DNA of 64,000 nt. Origin: Aldehydirespirator sp965221605 (GTDB lineage: Bacteria; Actinomycetota; Acidimicrobiia; Acidimicrobiales; Aldehydirespiratoraceae). The first letter of the stretch is position 1, and each line of letters opens with the position of its first letter. The DNA lies in the NCBI GenBank assembly GCA_965221605.1, contig CBDCSK010000008.1, positions 102,038-166,037 on the forward strand, read 5' to 3'. Shown here in pieces: positions 23,768 through 32,598 of the stretch. The translations under genes and the position numbers were made by a program. The notes under the pieces were generated by a model, which did not search any database, had not been told where the DNA came from, and saw only the letters and a list, made by a program, of their open reading frames with translations.

Positions 23768-26700
23768 TCAGGTGTTGAGGGGAAGTGCTGGCTGCTTGTG
23801 GGCTTCGATCGCGTCGAAGATGTCGCGTAGCAGGCCGGAGAAGACGATCTCCTGGAAGTCAGGATCGTTGAGGCAGCGGGTGACGAGGGCGTCGTTCCCG
23901 GCCATCCGGTCGACCATGAGCCTCTGAAGCTCGGGCCGGATGCCGAGGCTGAACTTCTCGAAGGTGTTGGCGAGAGCCGTCTTGCGGATGCCGTCTGATG
24001 CGATGGCGTCCTCCTTGACCTGCTGGAGGAACAGCCGGTCGGCGTCAGTGAAGTCGGTTCCGAACCGGTCGTTGAGGAGTCGGATGATCTCCGACAATGG
24101 GGCGGTCTCCTCCTCGGGGTCTCCTGTGCCGACGGCGGTCGGGCTGGTGACCCGCGCGTCGTCGTCCTCGCCCAGTTCGACGGCGCCGGACGTGACCAGC
24201 CGCAGGCGGTAGTACTCCAGTTCCACGTCGCCGCCGAGGCCGACCGCTTCGTGGTCCTGGCGCAGGTGCGGCAGCAGGGCCCGGCCGAAGGCGGACAGCT
24301 GCTCGAGGTCGCCGTCGGCGTAGGGGATGATCTGACTTACGAAGACGTAGAGGCTCACGAACGCCGAGAGCCGGTCCCGGAACTCGGTCTGCTGCTCGTC
24401 GTCTAGTCCGTTGAACCGGTCCACGGCGGGCTGCACCTGCGCCTGAAGGGCGGCGTGGTGCTCCGCTCGGCGCTGCTCGGGCGGAAGGTAGAACACCCGG
24501 GCGTACGCCTCCACCTCCTGCTGGTGGTACACCTGCATCTCGTCGAGTTCGTGCTTGAGCCGGTCGAGTTGGTACGGGTCGGTGCAGTCCTGGAGTTGGG
24601 TTTGGTCGTAGTAGGGCGCGAAGGCCGCCCGGATGTCCTCGGGATCGTTGACGAAGTCGAGGACGAAGGGCGGCTCCTTGCCGGGCGCGACCCGGTTGAG
24701 CCTCGACAGCGTCTGGACGGCCTGCACGCCGTCGAGGCGCTTGTCGACGTACATGGCCTGCAGCAGCGGCTGATCGAAGCCGGTCTGGTACTTCTCGGCC
24801 ACGAGGAGGATCTGGTAGTCGGGCGAGTCGAACCGCGCTGGCAGCGCCGCCTCGCTGATCGGCTTGCCCGACACGATGTCGGTGTTCATTCCCGGCTCGG
24901 TGAACTCCTCACCGGTGTCGGGGTCACTGACGGTGTCGCTGAATGCCACCAGCGGGCGCACATCGTCGTATCCGTGCTCGTCGAGGTAGCGCTGGAAGGC
25001 CTGCATGTAGCGAACGGCGTGCAGTCTCGACGGGGTGACCACCATCGCCTTGGCCTTGCCGCCGATGCGGTGCACCACATGGTCGCGGAAGTGCTCGATG
25101 ATCACCGCCGTCTTCTGCTCGATGTTGTAGGGGTGCAGGCTCAGGAACCGGGCCAGCGCCACAGCCGTTCGGCGCTTCGGGAAGTCCGGGTCGTCGGAGG
25201 CCTGCTTGACGAGCTTGAAATAGGTGTCGTAGTCGGTGTAGTTGCGCAGTACGTCGAGGATGAACCCCTCTTCGATGGCCTGGCGCATGCTGTAGACGTG
25301 GAACGGCTCGGGCTTGCCGCTCGGGCCGACCCGGCCGAACAGCTCGATGGTCTTGCCCTTGGGCGTCGCCGTGAACGCGAAGAACGACAGGTTGGGCTGC
25401 TGCCCGCGTGACTCCACGACCGCGTTCAGGCCGTCCTCCCAACTCAGGGCCTCGTCCTCGGTCTCGGCGGCGGCTTGTGAGCGCGAGCCGAGGACTGCCT
25501 TCATCTCCCTTGCGCTCTCGCCGGTCTGGCTGGAGTGCGCCTCGTCCACGATCACCGCGTAGCGCCGGGCTGCGATGGCCTGCCGCCACTGCGCCGCCTG
25601 GGCCTGCTCGGATGCGGACGGCGCGTCGGTCGAGTCGGTGTCGCCGCCGGCGATGGCCAGAAGGCCCCGCATCACGAAGGGGAACTTCTGCAGCGTCGTG
25701 ACCACGATCTTCGTTCCGTCCACGAGCGCCTGAGCCAACTGCCGGGAGTCCTGGTCGATGGCCTGGACCACGCCTTGGGCGTGCTCGATCTGGTAGATGG
25801 CGTCCTGCAGCTGGCGGTCCAGCACGCGCCGGTCGGTGATCACCAGCACGCAGTCGAAGACCTTGTCGTCGCCGTGGGTATGCAGGCTTGCCAAGCGGTG
25901 AGCGAGCCACGAGATGCTGTTGGTCTTGCCGCTGCCGGCGGAGTGCTGGATGAGGTAGTTGCTCCCCGGCCCGGCGTCTCGGGCGGCCTCGACGAGCCCG
26001 TCGACGGAGTCGAGCTGGTGGTAGCGCGGGAAGATCAGCGTCCTGCGCTCCACGGTGCTCGCGCCCTGGTCGCCGTAGACTTTCTCGGCGCGGGTTTCAA
26101 CGAACATGTAGGAGCCGACGATGTTCAGGAACCGGTCGCGGTCCAGGGCCTCCTGCCAGAAGTAGCCGCTGCGGTACCCTGACGGATGCTGCGGGTTGCC
26201 GGCGCCGCACTTGACCTCCCCGGGGTGGCTGCCTCGGTTGAACGGCAGGAACCGCGTGGCCTCCTTGGCGAGACGGGTGGCCATGTGGACCTCGTCGCAG
26301 TCGGCGGCGAAGTGCACCAGCGCCCGCTTGGCGAACCGGAACACCGGAGCGTCGGGGTCGCGGTTCTGCCGGTACTGGTAGACAGCGTCGCGCCAGCTCT
26401 GGCCGGTGCCCGGGTTCTTCAGTTCGCAAGTGGCGACCGGCAGGCCGTTGAGAGCGAAAACCATGTCGACGGTGTCTTGCTTGCCGGGATGGCAAGGAAC
26501 CTGGCGAGTGACCGTCAACCGGTTGAGATCGAACAAGGCCATTGAGTCGGGGTTGAGGCCGTGAGCGGGCCGGAACTGCGCGACACGCAGCGTCTTGCCC
26601 TGGAACCGGAACCCGCGCCGCAGCACGGTCAATGTTCCCTTGAGGTCGAGTTCGCGGACGAGGTGCTCGATGATCAGCGGCCTGAGCTGGTCACCGAGCT

Positions 26701-26878
26701 GAGCGGCCATCTTCGCCCACAGCTCCGGTTGTGCAGCCGCCATGAACGCGATCGCGTCCTCGGGGAACAGCGCCTGACCCACGTCCCACTCCGCCCGGTT
26801 TCCCTTGCGCCACCCACCGTCGAGCAGCATCGACTCCACGGTCGACTCGAACGCCTCCTCGTTCGTCTGGCTCGTCAT
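23768..26878 (-). CDS. hsdR: Type I restriction enzyme, R subunit
   Basis: A 1036-residue motor and nuclease subunit. The N-terminal PD-(D/E)XK nuclease has DTVDMVFALNGLPVATCELK near residues 135-154. The SF2 translocase follows with Walker A HSAGSGKTNSISW near 315, DEAH (VIVDEAHSSQTG) near 443 and FTATPKGKT near 500. Later helicase motifs include LLVAEKYQTGFDQP. A C-terminal helical HsdM-contact region ends the protein. Its ATG overlaps the hsdS stop by four bases. Length and motifs are intact, so the restriction subunit looks functional. Confidence 0.94.
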   Translation of the reverse strand: MTSQTNEEAFESTVESMLLDGGWRKGNRAEWDVGQALFPEDAIAFMAAAQPELWAKMAAQLGDQLRPLIIEHLVRELDLKGTLTVLRRGFRFQGKTLRVAQFRPAHGLNPDSMALFDLNRLTVTRQVPCHPGKQDTVDMVFALNGLPVATCELKNPGTGQSWRDAVYQYRQNRDPDAPVFRFAKRALVHFAADCDEVHMATRLAKEATRFLPFNRGSHPGEVKCGAGNPQHPSGYRSGYFWQEALDRDRFLNIVGSYMFVETRAEKVYGDQGASTVERRTLIFPRYHQLDSVDGLVEAARDAGPGSNYLIQHSAGSGKTNSISWLAHRLASLHTHGDDKVFDCVLVITDRRVLDRQLQDAIYQIEHAQGVVQAIDQDSRQLAQALVDGTKIVVTTLQKFPFVMRGLLAIAGGDTDSTDAPSASEQAQAAQWRQAIAARRYAVIVDEAHSSQTGESAREMKAVLGSRSQAAAETEDEALSWEDGLNAVVESRGQQPNLSFFAFTATPKGKTIELFGRVGPSGKPEPFHVYSMRQAIEEGFILDVLRNYTDYDTYFKLVKQASDDPDFPKRRTAVALARFLSLHPYNIEQKTAVIIEHFRDHVVHRIGGKAKAMVVTPSRLHAVRYMQAFQRYLDEHGYDDVRPLVAFSDTVSDPDTGEEFTEPGMNTDIVSGKPISEAALPARFDSPDYQILLVAEKYQTGFDQPLLQAMYVDKRLDGVQAVQTLSRLNRVAPGKEPPFVLDFVNDPEDIRAAFAPYYDQTQLQDCTDPYQLDRLKHELDEMQVYHQQEVEAYARVFYLPPEQRRAEHHAALQAQVQPAVDRFNGLDDEQQTEFRDRLSAFVSLYVFVSQIIPYADGDLEQLSAFGRALLPHLRQDHEAVGLGGDVELEYYRLRLVTSGAVELGEDDDARVTSPTAVGTGDPEEETAPLSEIIRLLNDRFGTDFTDADRLFLQQVKEDAIASDGIRKTALANTFEKFSLGIRPELQRLMVDRMAGNDALVTRCLNDPDFQEIVFSGLLRDIFDAIEAHKQPALPLNT

Positions 26879-27612
26879 GCGACGACTCGCTCAGGCTCGC
26901 CCGGCACATCGCCCCGCACATCGATCCTGCCGGTCACGGCCGCAGTGATCAGCGCGGCGCGGTATTCCGCCAACCGCTCAATCGCGGCTTCCACCCGGGA
27001 CGTCAACGTATCAATCCGCTCAAGCCTCTCGTCGAGGAACGCTGCGATGCCCTGCTGCTCTTCGAGCGGCGGAATTGGGATGAGCATTTGTTTGAGTTCG
27101 CGGCTGTAGATGTGCATGACAGTCACGCCGCGTCCCATGCATGCCTTCTGGTAGACGGACGGTTGGCAGTCGGCCGCATAGCCGAGGTACGTCGCGTCGG
27201 CCTCCACCGCCGGCCTGAACACGATCACGTCACCGCCGCAGTATGCGGGGCCCTCGATGAGGTTGACCGCCGATTTGCCGATCTCGTCGATGGTCTCGCC
27301 TGAGCCGGCGAACAAGACATCTCCGTATTCGAGTTCCCTGTAGTTGGCCGTGGCGTCCTCGGCGATGTGGGCTCGGGTGTGTCTGATCAGATACTCGTGT
27401 TGGGTGTAGAGGTCCCCGTAGCGAACGCAGGGCACGCCGTCGTCGGTCTCGTCTTCCTTGGTGCCTCCGCCGCCCTTGAAGAACGAGCCGATGCGTCCGA
27501 GTTGCCTGACCTCCCAGTGTCGGGGACCTCGCCGAGCCCCCACTCGACGCCGGAGTCGCGGTAACGGGGGTAGGGGCGCCTCATCGGTTGGCTTGAGCTT
27601 GGGCGAAGTCAT
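26875..27612 (-). CDS. hsdS: Type I restriction specificity subunit, half-size, with a shifted N-terminus
   Basis: A DNA-recognition subunit of only 245 residues; usual HsdS is ~400 with two target-recognition domains. It has one recognition domain (residues ~32-180) and one conserved helix with IPPLEEQQGIAAFLDERLER near 184 and the C-terminal TAAVTGRIDV. A half subunit would have to dimerise to give a palindromic site, or is a truncation. Residues ~15-32 are out of register: the family start RYRDSGVEW-LGEVP appears in another frame at 27530-27572, flanked by C-runs. One inserted and one deleted base therefore seem to cancel here. Real or sequencing error is undecided. Confidence 0.85.
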   Translation of the reverse strand: MTSPKLKPTDEAPLPPLPRLRRRVGARRGPRHWEVRQLGRIGSFFKGGGGTKEDETDDGVPCVRYGDLYTQHEYLIRHTRAHIAEDATANYRELEYGDVLFAGSGETIDEIGKSAVNLIEGPAYCGGDVIVFRPAVEADATYLGYAADCQPSVYQKACMGRGVTVMHIYSRELKQMLIPIPPLEEQQGIAAFLDERLERIDTLTSRVEAAIERLAEYRAALITAAVTGRIDVRGDVPGEPERVVA

Positions 27613-27639
27613 CCCGGCTTCGACATCGCCGTACAGCTG

Positions 27640-27987
27640 TCATGACTCGGATGGCCGCTCGTCACAGTAGGAGGCCAGCGACGACAAGAGTTCCGGCACC
27701 CGGTTGATGACCACATTCCATATTCGGTCATCGTCGACGCTGAAGTATTCGTGGGAGATGACGTTGCGCAGTGCCTTGGCCTGCCTTGTCGGCAGGCTGG
27801 CGTGCGAGCGTCGGAAGTCCTCCGACAGCCTGCTTGTGGCTTCGCCGATAATCTCGAGTTGCCGGTCGACAGCGCTCTGCATGATCCAGTTCCGGTCGTA
27901 CTCATCCCGACCCAACTCAGCGATCTCGGAGAGCTTTCGGCATGCGTTGAGGATGTCGGCCACGCCAGCCTGGTCGCTGCGTGTCAC
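27640..27987 (-). CDS. hepT: HepT-like HEPN RNase toxin (DUF86)
   Basis: A 115-residue helical HEPN protein. The signature R-x4-H-x-Y appears as RNVISHEY near residue 74. QLEIIGEATSRLSEDF upstream of it is typical of DUF86/HepT. Its GTG overlaps the MNT stop by four bases (GTGA), so toxin synthesis depends on antitoxin translation. It lies 27 bases upstream of hsdS on the same strand, so the pair is probably cotranscribed with hsdS and hsdR. Confidence 0.87.
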   Translation of the reverse strand: MTRSDQAGVADILNACRKLSEIAELGRDEYDRNWIMQSAVDRQLEIIGEATSRLSEDFRRSHASLPTRQAKALRNVISHEYFSVDDDRIWNVVINRVPELLSSLASYCDERPSES

Positions 27988-28271
27988 AGGGGTATCGCGT
28001 CCTCGAACATGGCGAGGTGGCTGTCACGGACCGCTGCCGAGTCGACGACGTCGACGGGTCGGCCCAGCAGGTCCTCCAGGTCGACTTGAAGCCCGGCTAC
28101 GTCGAACAGGTCTGCATCGTCTTCGAAGTCCACAAGGAAGTCGTAGTCGCTGCCGTCAGTATCGTCCCCGCGGGCTACCGAGCCCACCAGGGCGATGGAT
28201 CGGGCCCTGTTGCGGCTCGTCGCGGCCCGGATCGCTGCCGTATGCCTCAGCACCTCGTCACGACTGCTCAC
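27984..28271 (-). CDS. mntA: MntA-like nucleotidyltransferase antitoxin
   Basis: A 95-residue minimal nucleotidyltransferase with the full motif GSVARGDDTDGSDYDFLVDF near residues 30-49. In the described MntA-HepT system the antitoxin AMPylates the HEPN tyrosine and blocks RNase activity. It is the first gene of a probable mntA-hepT-hsdS-hsdR transcript. Together with the pair at 22689-23412 it brackets the restriction genes. Confidence 0.88.
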   Translation of the reverse strand: MSSRDEVLRHTAAIRAATSRNRARSIALVGSVARGDDTDGSDYDFLVDFEDDADLFDVAGLQVDLEDLLGRPVDVVDSAAVRDSHLAMFEDAIPL

Positions 28272-28587
28272 GCCCCTACCCTAACGCCCTGCCGCGTGGT
28301 GGGAGAAGAGCGGAGCGGGGCCCCGCTCCTCTGCCGAGTGCAGCCCATGGGTCCACTAAGGCGACTGCCGACCGTACTGCAGGCGCTCGCACTCAGCCTG
28401 GCGGCCTTGCACCCGGCCTCGTTGACCACCAGGCACACGCACACCGGGCGACCGTGGACCAACGAGATCACCCTGTTCTGACATCCATCCTTGCGATCCT
28501 CTGGCGCGGGCTGTACCGTCTTGTTGGCACCTAATGGTCACAGTTAGTAGGTCTTTGGGCCGAATGCGACTGTATGCCCAGGTGCCT
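28272..28587. other. Non-coding stretch upstream of mntA
   Basis: About 315 bases with only short, protein-unlike ORFs on both strands. It must contain the mntA promoter, but no clear box could be fixed. Confidence 0.35.
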
Positions 28588-28618
28588 GGGGCCCCGGACC
28601 GCACGGGGTCCCTTTCCT
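28588..28618 (+). terminator. Rho-independent terminator-like hairpin without an obvious gene
   Basis: GGGGCCCCG pairs with CGGGGTCCC (nine pairs, one G-U) around a seven-base loop, followed by TTTCCTTT. This is the best intrinsic terminator seen in the window. No plus-strand gene ends nearby, so it may end a small RNA or be left from a lost gene. Confidence 0.6.
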
Positions 28619-28733
28619 TTGGCCGATATGTCAGATGTCCGGCCTGTCCCCGGCTTGGCGGCTATGCAGTCTGGGCGACCCCGTTCGCGACCGGCGACGG
28701 TGCCCCGAACGGCTCGATAGCGACTGATGCAGG

Positions 28734-28975
28734 CTATGGCTGAGATGGGGCGAAGACTCTGAAGTCGTGTCTTCCATGTTTGACGTAATGGTCGACGATG
28801 GCCTTGCGATGCCTGATGGTGTCAGGGTCGGTGGCGTGGTCGGTTGCGGCCAGGATGTCTCGTACTTGGTCGCCCCAGCCGAGGTGGTCCCGGTCGTCGG
28901 CAGCCCCCTCCAGCATCTGTCGTCCCAGACCTCAGCAGGTGTTGAGCAGCGTGCTTTCAGAAGGAGTTTGAGGCA
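28734..28975 (-). pseudogene. Frameshifted C-terminal gene remnant
   Basis: The minus strand encodes a protein-like 60-residue end (LEGAADDRDHLGWGDQVRDI, ending YVKHGRHDFRVFAPSQP). A second piece, CSTPAEVWDDR, joins it directly but in another frame. Together they look like the end of one gene broken by a frameshift, with a stop just upstream in the first frame. Family not recognised. Confidence 0.35.
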
Positions 28976-29090
28976 ACCTTCTGTGGGGTGTCGGCGAGTC
29001 CACGCCCTCCAATGGGCCTCAGATCCTTGTTCTGTCGCCTTGTCCCATGACACGGGCGCTCGACGGCTGACCGCGGCGCGGTCGCTGCTA

Positions 29091-29109
29091 GGATCAGGAT
29101 ATCCTATCC
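29091..29109. promoter_or_regulatory. Palindromic operator candidate before the third NTase module
   Basis: GGATCAGGATATCCTATCC is a 19-base near-perfect palindrome with a perfect AGGATATCCT core, ending 16 bases before the ATG at 29126. It overlaps the expected promoter position, as autoregulatory sites of toxin-antitoxin operons do. TATCCT within it could be the -10 box. Confidence 0.55.
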
Positions 29110-29125
29110 ATATGAGTGTGATCAT

Positions 29126-29554
29126 ATGACGTATGCCGATATCTCTGCAGCAGCGCTGCCGGAACTCTTGGCGGAAGACGACGGTCGCGGTCGTGTCGTC
29201 GCGTTGCGCGTGCTCGTAAAGGACTGGGCGCAGAACCCGCATGCTCGCGCCGAGATGATCGCTGAACCGCCGCGCCGTCTACGTTGGCACCATCGTCTGA
29301 CGGCGCGGCGCCGAGACCTGCCGCGCATCGCCGCCGTCGTGCATGCGCTCTGCGACCGCGACGGCGTCGAAGTGCCCGGCTGGGTGCATGAGCATCGCAG
29401 CAGAAAGCCCATCGCGGTTACGGACTCCATCTCGCTGCGCACCGACTATGGGAAGCTGCTGCAAACTGAGGCCCCCGCGGCGTGTCGCTACCACGGCGTC
29501 TACTTCGATCGCTCCACCATCGAGGATCACAGAGTCCACGGCTTCAGACCCTGA
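29126..29554 (+). CDS. Partner protein of a nucleotidyltransferase module, unknown family
   Basis: A 142-residue acidic-then-basic protein with no recognised catalytic motif. The C-terminal part (VPGWVHEHRS, LRTDYGKLLQTEAPAACRYH and YFDRSTIEDH) resembles small proteins that, from memory, accompany DUF6036-type nucleotidyltransferases in actinobacteria. Its stop overlaps the next start (TGATG). Position, size and coupling suit an antitoxin or adaptor. Confidence 0.6.
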   Translation: MTYADISAAALPELLAEDDGRGRVVALRVLVKDWAQNPHARAEMIAEPPRRLRWHHRLTARRRDLPRIAAVVHALCDRDGVEVPGWVHEHRSRKPIAVTDSISLRTDYGKLLQTEAPAACRYHGVYFDRSTIEDHRVHGFRP

Positions 29555-30132
29555 TGGCCCGACGCAGCGCGGACCCTCGTTCACCGGGAGAAGGGTCCTA
29601 TCGGCAGTTCGATGCGAGTGAGATGCGCCGCTTGCTCAGCGAGGTCGACGAGGAACTGCGAGCTGTCGACGCGGAACCCGCGCATCTGTTGATAGCGGGC
29701 GGTGCCTCAATGCTCTCCCGGCGCGCGTCGCGTATGACTGGAGATGTCGATGTGGTCTCTGAAGGTATGAGCGAGGCGGTGCGATGCGCCTCACAGGCGG
29801 TGGCCGCACGGCACAATCTCGCGCCCGACTGGATCAATGACGGCGCAAAGGGGTTGGCCGTGAGCCTCCCAGCAGACACGCAGCCGGTATTCTCGGGAAC
29901 CCACCTCGTGGTGGAGTCCGTAGGGCCGCGTTACATCCTGGCCATGAAGCTCACAGCGGCTCGACCCGAAGACTTGGCTGACTGTGTTCACTTGATCCAA
30001 GAACTTGGAATCAGTAGCCACGAAGATCTCCTGTATCTCATTGAGCAGGCTCTCCGTCCACCGAGAGAGCCCACCGTCAAGATGGCCTACTTCGCTCGTG
30101 ACGCTCTAACTGCCGCGCAGCGCGACACCTGA
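29554..30132 (+). CDS. Nucleotidyltransferase-fold protein (DUF6036/AbiEii-like)
   Basis: A 192-residue protein. The nucleotidyltransferase core is LIAGGASMLSRRASRMTGDV followed by D-V-V (residues ~47-69), giving G-G-x-x-x-L-x-x-R...T-x-D-x-D, as in AbiEii-type and DUF6036 enzymes. A helical C-terminal half contains YILAMKLTAARPEDLADCVH, where the K-x-x-x-x-R-x-x-D pattern is typical. ATG 29554 overlaps the upstream stop by one base. The likely role is a toxin or modifying enzyme in a two-gene abortive-infection-like system. Confidence 0.68.
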   Translation: MARRSADPRSPGEGSYRQFDASEMRRLLSEVDEELRAVDAEPAHLLIAGGASMLSRRASRMTGDVDVVSEGMSEAVRCASQAVAARHNLAPDWINDGAKGLAVSLPADTQPVFSGTHLVVESVGPRYILAMKLTAARPEDLADCVHLIQELGISSHEDLLYLIEQALRPPREPTVKMAYFARDALTAAQRDT

Positions 30133-30225
30133 CGGCGGCGCGTCCGCCGACGGTTCCGCCGAGTTCTGTGGGAGCCGGCGGCAGGCGGCACAAGTAGCGG
30201 TCGAAAGGTCGTCAAGCGGGCGGGG

Positions 30226-32334
30226 TCACTCGGTGACCTCGGCTAGCAGGCCGACAATTTCGTGTTCCAGCGCCTGAAGGTCGGCGTCGATTTCTTCGAG
30301 TGGCCGGGGCGGCTCGTACACGTAGAAGTGGCGGTTGAGGGGGATCTCGTAGCCGATCTTCGTCTTGGTGTGGTCCACCCAGGCGTCGGGTGCGTGGGGC
30401 AGCACCTCGCGGGCCATGTACTCGTCGATGTCCTCGCGAAGCGGCACGGTCTCGGTGTCGCGCAGAACTGGGTCGGCTTCAGGGTTGCCGTGGCGGTCGC
30501 GGCAGATCTCGGCTTGAGGGTCGCGCTCTCCCAGCGCCGAGAGAACGGACCTTCGCTCCGCCACCGAGAGCCGCAAGTCTGCGCCCTTCGCAACGTCCGA
30601 GAGTAGAGCGAGGAACGCCTCGCGGTCGCGCGTGACTGCACCGTCGGTGGTGTGCGCCAGCAGATTCAGCAGGGCACGGATCTCATCCTGGCGGGCTTGC
30701 CCAGCAGCGACCTCGGCGTCGTGCACAGGCCCCGGGCGCTTCTTGCTCTTTGCGAGGGTCTGGAACGACTTGTCGTCGTCGAGGCGGGCAATCCGCTCCG
30801 GCGTGGCCGCGAAGTTCAGACGCAGCGGGCGCTCGACCGTGATCTTGTGGTCGCCGAAGTCCTCGTTGGCGAAGACTCGGCTCACCACGCGTGGCCGGGT
30901 CCGCGGCTCGTGGGTCACGGGGTCCTCGTCGGTGAGGTCGCGGGTCTCGCCGTCGGTGAAGCTGCCGTGCAGGCGCACGAGGTCGTCGATCTGATCCTTC
31001 GAGAGTTCGTTGCGCTTGTTGCCGAGGCTCTTGCGCATCTTCACATAGAACTCACGGCCGTCGATCATCTGAACCCTGCCGGTCCGGTGGGGCTCCTTGC
31101 GGTTGGTGAGCACCCAGATGTAGGTGAAGATCCCGGTGTTGTAGAAGAGCTGGTCGGGCAGGGCCACGATCGCCTCGAGCCAGTCGTTCTCGATGATCCA
31201 GCGCCGGATATTGCTCTCGCCGCCTCCGGCGTCGCCGGTGAACAGCGGGGAGCCGTTGAACACGATGGCGATGCGGCTGCCTCCGGTGCCGTCGTCGCTA
31301 ACGGGCTGCCGCTTGGCCAGCATGTGCTGCAGGAAAAGCAAGGCGCCGTCGGTGATCCTCGGCAGCCCTGCCCCGAAGCGCCCGTCCCAGCCCAGAGTGT
31401 CGCGCTCGGCGGTGATGGCCTTCTTCTGCTGCTTCCACTCCACCCCGAAGGGCGGGTTGGCCAGCATGTAGTCGAACGTCGATGGGCGGCCTTCGATGCC
31501 GCGGCGGTAGCCGTCCTTGGTGAACGTGTCGCCGAGGATGATCTTGTCGGCGTCCTCGCCCTTGATCAGCATGTCGGACTTGCAGACGGCCCACGCCTCG
31601 TCGTTCCAGTCCTGGCCGTAGAGGATCGGCTTCGCCTCTCGGTTGTGGTCCAGCAGGTACCTCTCGGCCACCGACAGCATGCCGCCGGTGCCGCAGGCGG
31701 GGTCATAGATCGTCTTGACGACGTGGCCCCTGCCCAGATCCTGCTCCGGCGAGAGCAGCAGGCTGACCATCAGCTGGATCACCTCGCGGGGGGTGAAGTG
31801 CTCGCCGGCCTCCTCGTTGGCCTGCTCGGCGCCGATCCGGATCAGCTCCTCGAACACGTAGCCCATCTGCATGTTGTCCACGCGCTCGGGCGAGAGGTCC
31901 AGAGACGCGAAGCGTTTCACCACCTGGAACAGCAGGTCCTTGTCGGCCATGTGTGCGATGTGCTCGCCGAAGCCGAACCGGTCGATGATCTCGCGGACGT
32001 TGTCGGAGAAGCCGCGGATGTAGGCGTGGAGGTTCTGCGCTAGCTGGTTCGGGTCGTCGAGCAGCCGGGCGAAGTCGAGTTCCGAGGTGTTGTAGAACGA
32101 CCGCCCGGCCGCAGCCTCAAGGAGCTTGATGCGCAGGCTGCCCGTCTTCGCCTTGTGCTCGGCGGCAGCGGAAAGGACCTGCTGTTTCGTGGGCGCGAGG
32201 ACGCAGTCGAAGCGCCGCAGCACCGTCAACGGCAGGATCACCTTGCGGTACTCGTTGCGCTTGTACGGGCCGCGCAGGAGGTTGCAGATGCCCCAGATGA
32301 ACCGGGCCAGCTCGCCGTGCGTCCGGGCGTTCAC
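30226..32334 (-). CDS. hsdM: Type I restriction-modification methyltransferase, M subunit
   Basis: A 702-residue N6-adenine methyltransferase. The helical N-terminal HsdM_N domain is followed by SAM motif I (DPACGTGGML near residue 213) and catalytic motif IV (ANPPFGVEW near 290). A C-terminal extension of ~200 residues contacts HsdS and HsdR. The GTG start overlaps a 66-residue ORF by four bases. It is separated from hsdS and hsdR by about 2.6 kb of toxin-antitoxin and remnant DNA, so it needs its own transcript. Confidence 0.94.
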   Translation of the reverse strand: MNARTHGELARFIWGICNLLRGPYKRNEYRKVILPLTVLRRFDCVLAPTKQQVLSAAAEHKAKTGSLRIKLLEAAAGRSFYNTSELDFARLLDDPNQLAQNLHAYIRGFSDNVREIIDRFGFGEHIAHMADKDLLFQVVKRFASLDLSPERVDNMQMGYVFEELIRIGAEQANEEAGEHFTPREVIQLMVSLLLSPEQDLGRGHVVKTIYDPACGTGGMLSVAERYLLDHNREAKPILYGQDWNDEAWAVCKSDMLIKGEDADKIILGDTFTKDGYRRGIEGRPSTFDYMLANPPFGVEWKQQKKAITAERDTLGWDGRFGAGLPRITDGALLFLQHMLAKRQPVSDDGTGGSRIAIVFNGSPLFTGDAGGGESNIRRWIIENDWLEAIVALPDQLFYNTGIFTYIWVLTNRKEPHRTGRVQMIDGREFYVKMRKSLGNKRNELSKDQIDDLVRLHGSFTDGETRDLTDEDPVTHEPRTRPRVVSRVFANEDFGDHKITVERPLRLNFAATPERIARLDDDKSFQTLAKSKKRPGPVHDAEVAAGQARQDEIRALLNLLAHTTDGAVTRDREAFLALLSDVAKGADLRLSVAERRSVLSALGERDPQAEICRDRHGNPEADPVLRDTETVPLREDIDEYMAREVLPHAPDAWVDHTKTKIGYEIPLNRHFYVYEPPRPLEEIDADLQALEHEIVGLLAEVTE

Positions 32335-32531
32335 AACGACCGGCGTTCGGGAGCCTCGAATACGAGGTGGCCGTTCTGCAATTCGCCGCTCGTCACAACC
32401 GCGAAGAGCGCGAACCGCTGCGGACGTCGGCTCGGGGAGATGCCCAGCTCATCGCTGAGATTGTACGCGCCCGCTCGCAGCGCCCTTCCGGCATGCGTCA
32501 AGGACGCTCGCGGATCGAACTCATGAGCCAT
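32331..32531 (-). CDS. 66-residue protein coupled to hsdM
   Basis: An ORF starting MAHEFDPRASLTHAGRALRA and ending GHLVFEAPERRSL. Its stop overlaps the hsdM GTG by four bases (GTGA), so it is probably translated and coupled. A longer in-frame start would run into the ATPase gene. No family or fold is recognised. It could be a small regulator or inhibitor of the methyltransferase, or only a leader ORF that sets hsdM expression. Confidence 0.5.
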   Translation of the reverse strand: MAHEFDPRASLTHAGRALRAGAYNLSDELGISPSRRPQRFALFAVVTSGELQNGHLVFEAPERRSL

Positions 32532-32598
32532 CGCGCGTGCGAGATCAGGGGGTTTCTCGAACTTGCGGGCCGAGAGGTCGAGAGCGGAGCAGCCGGTG

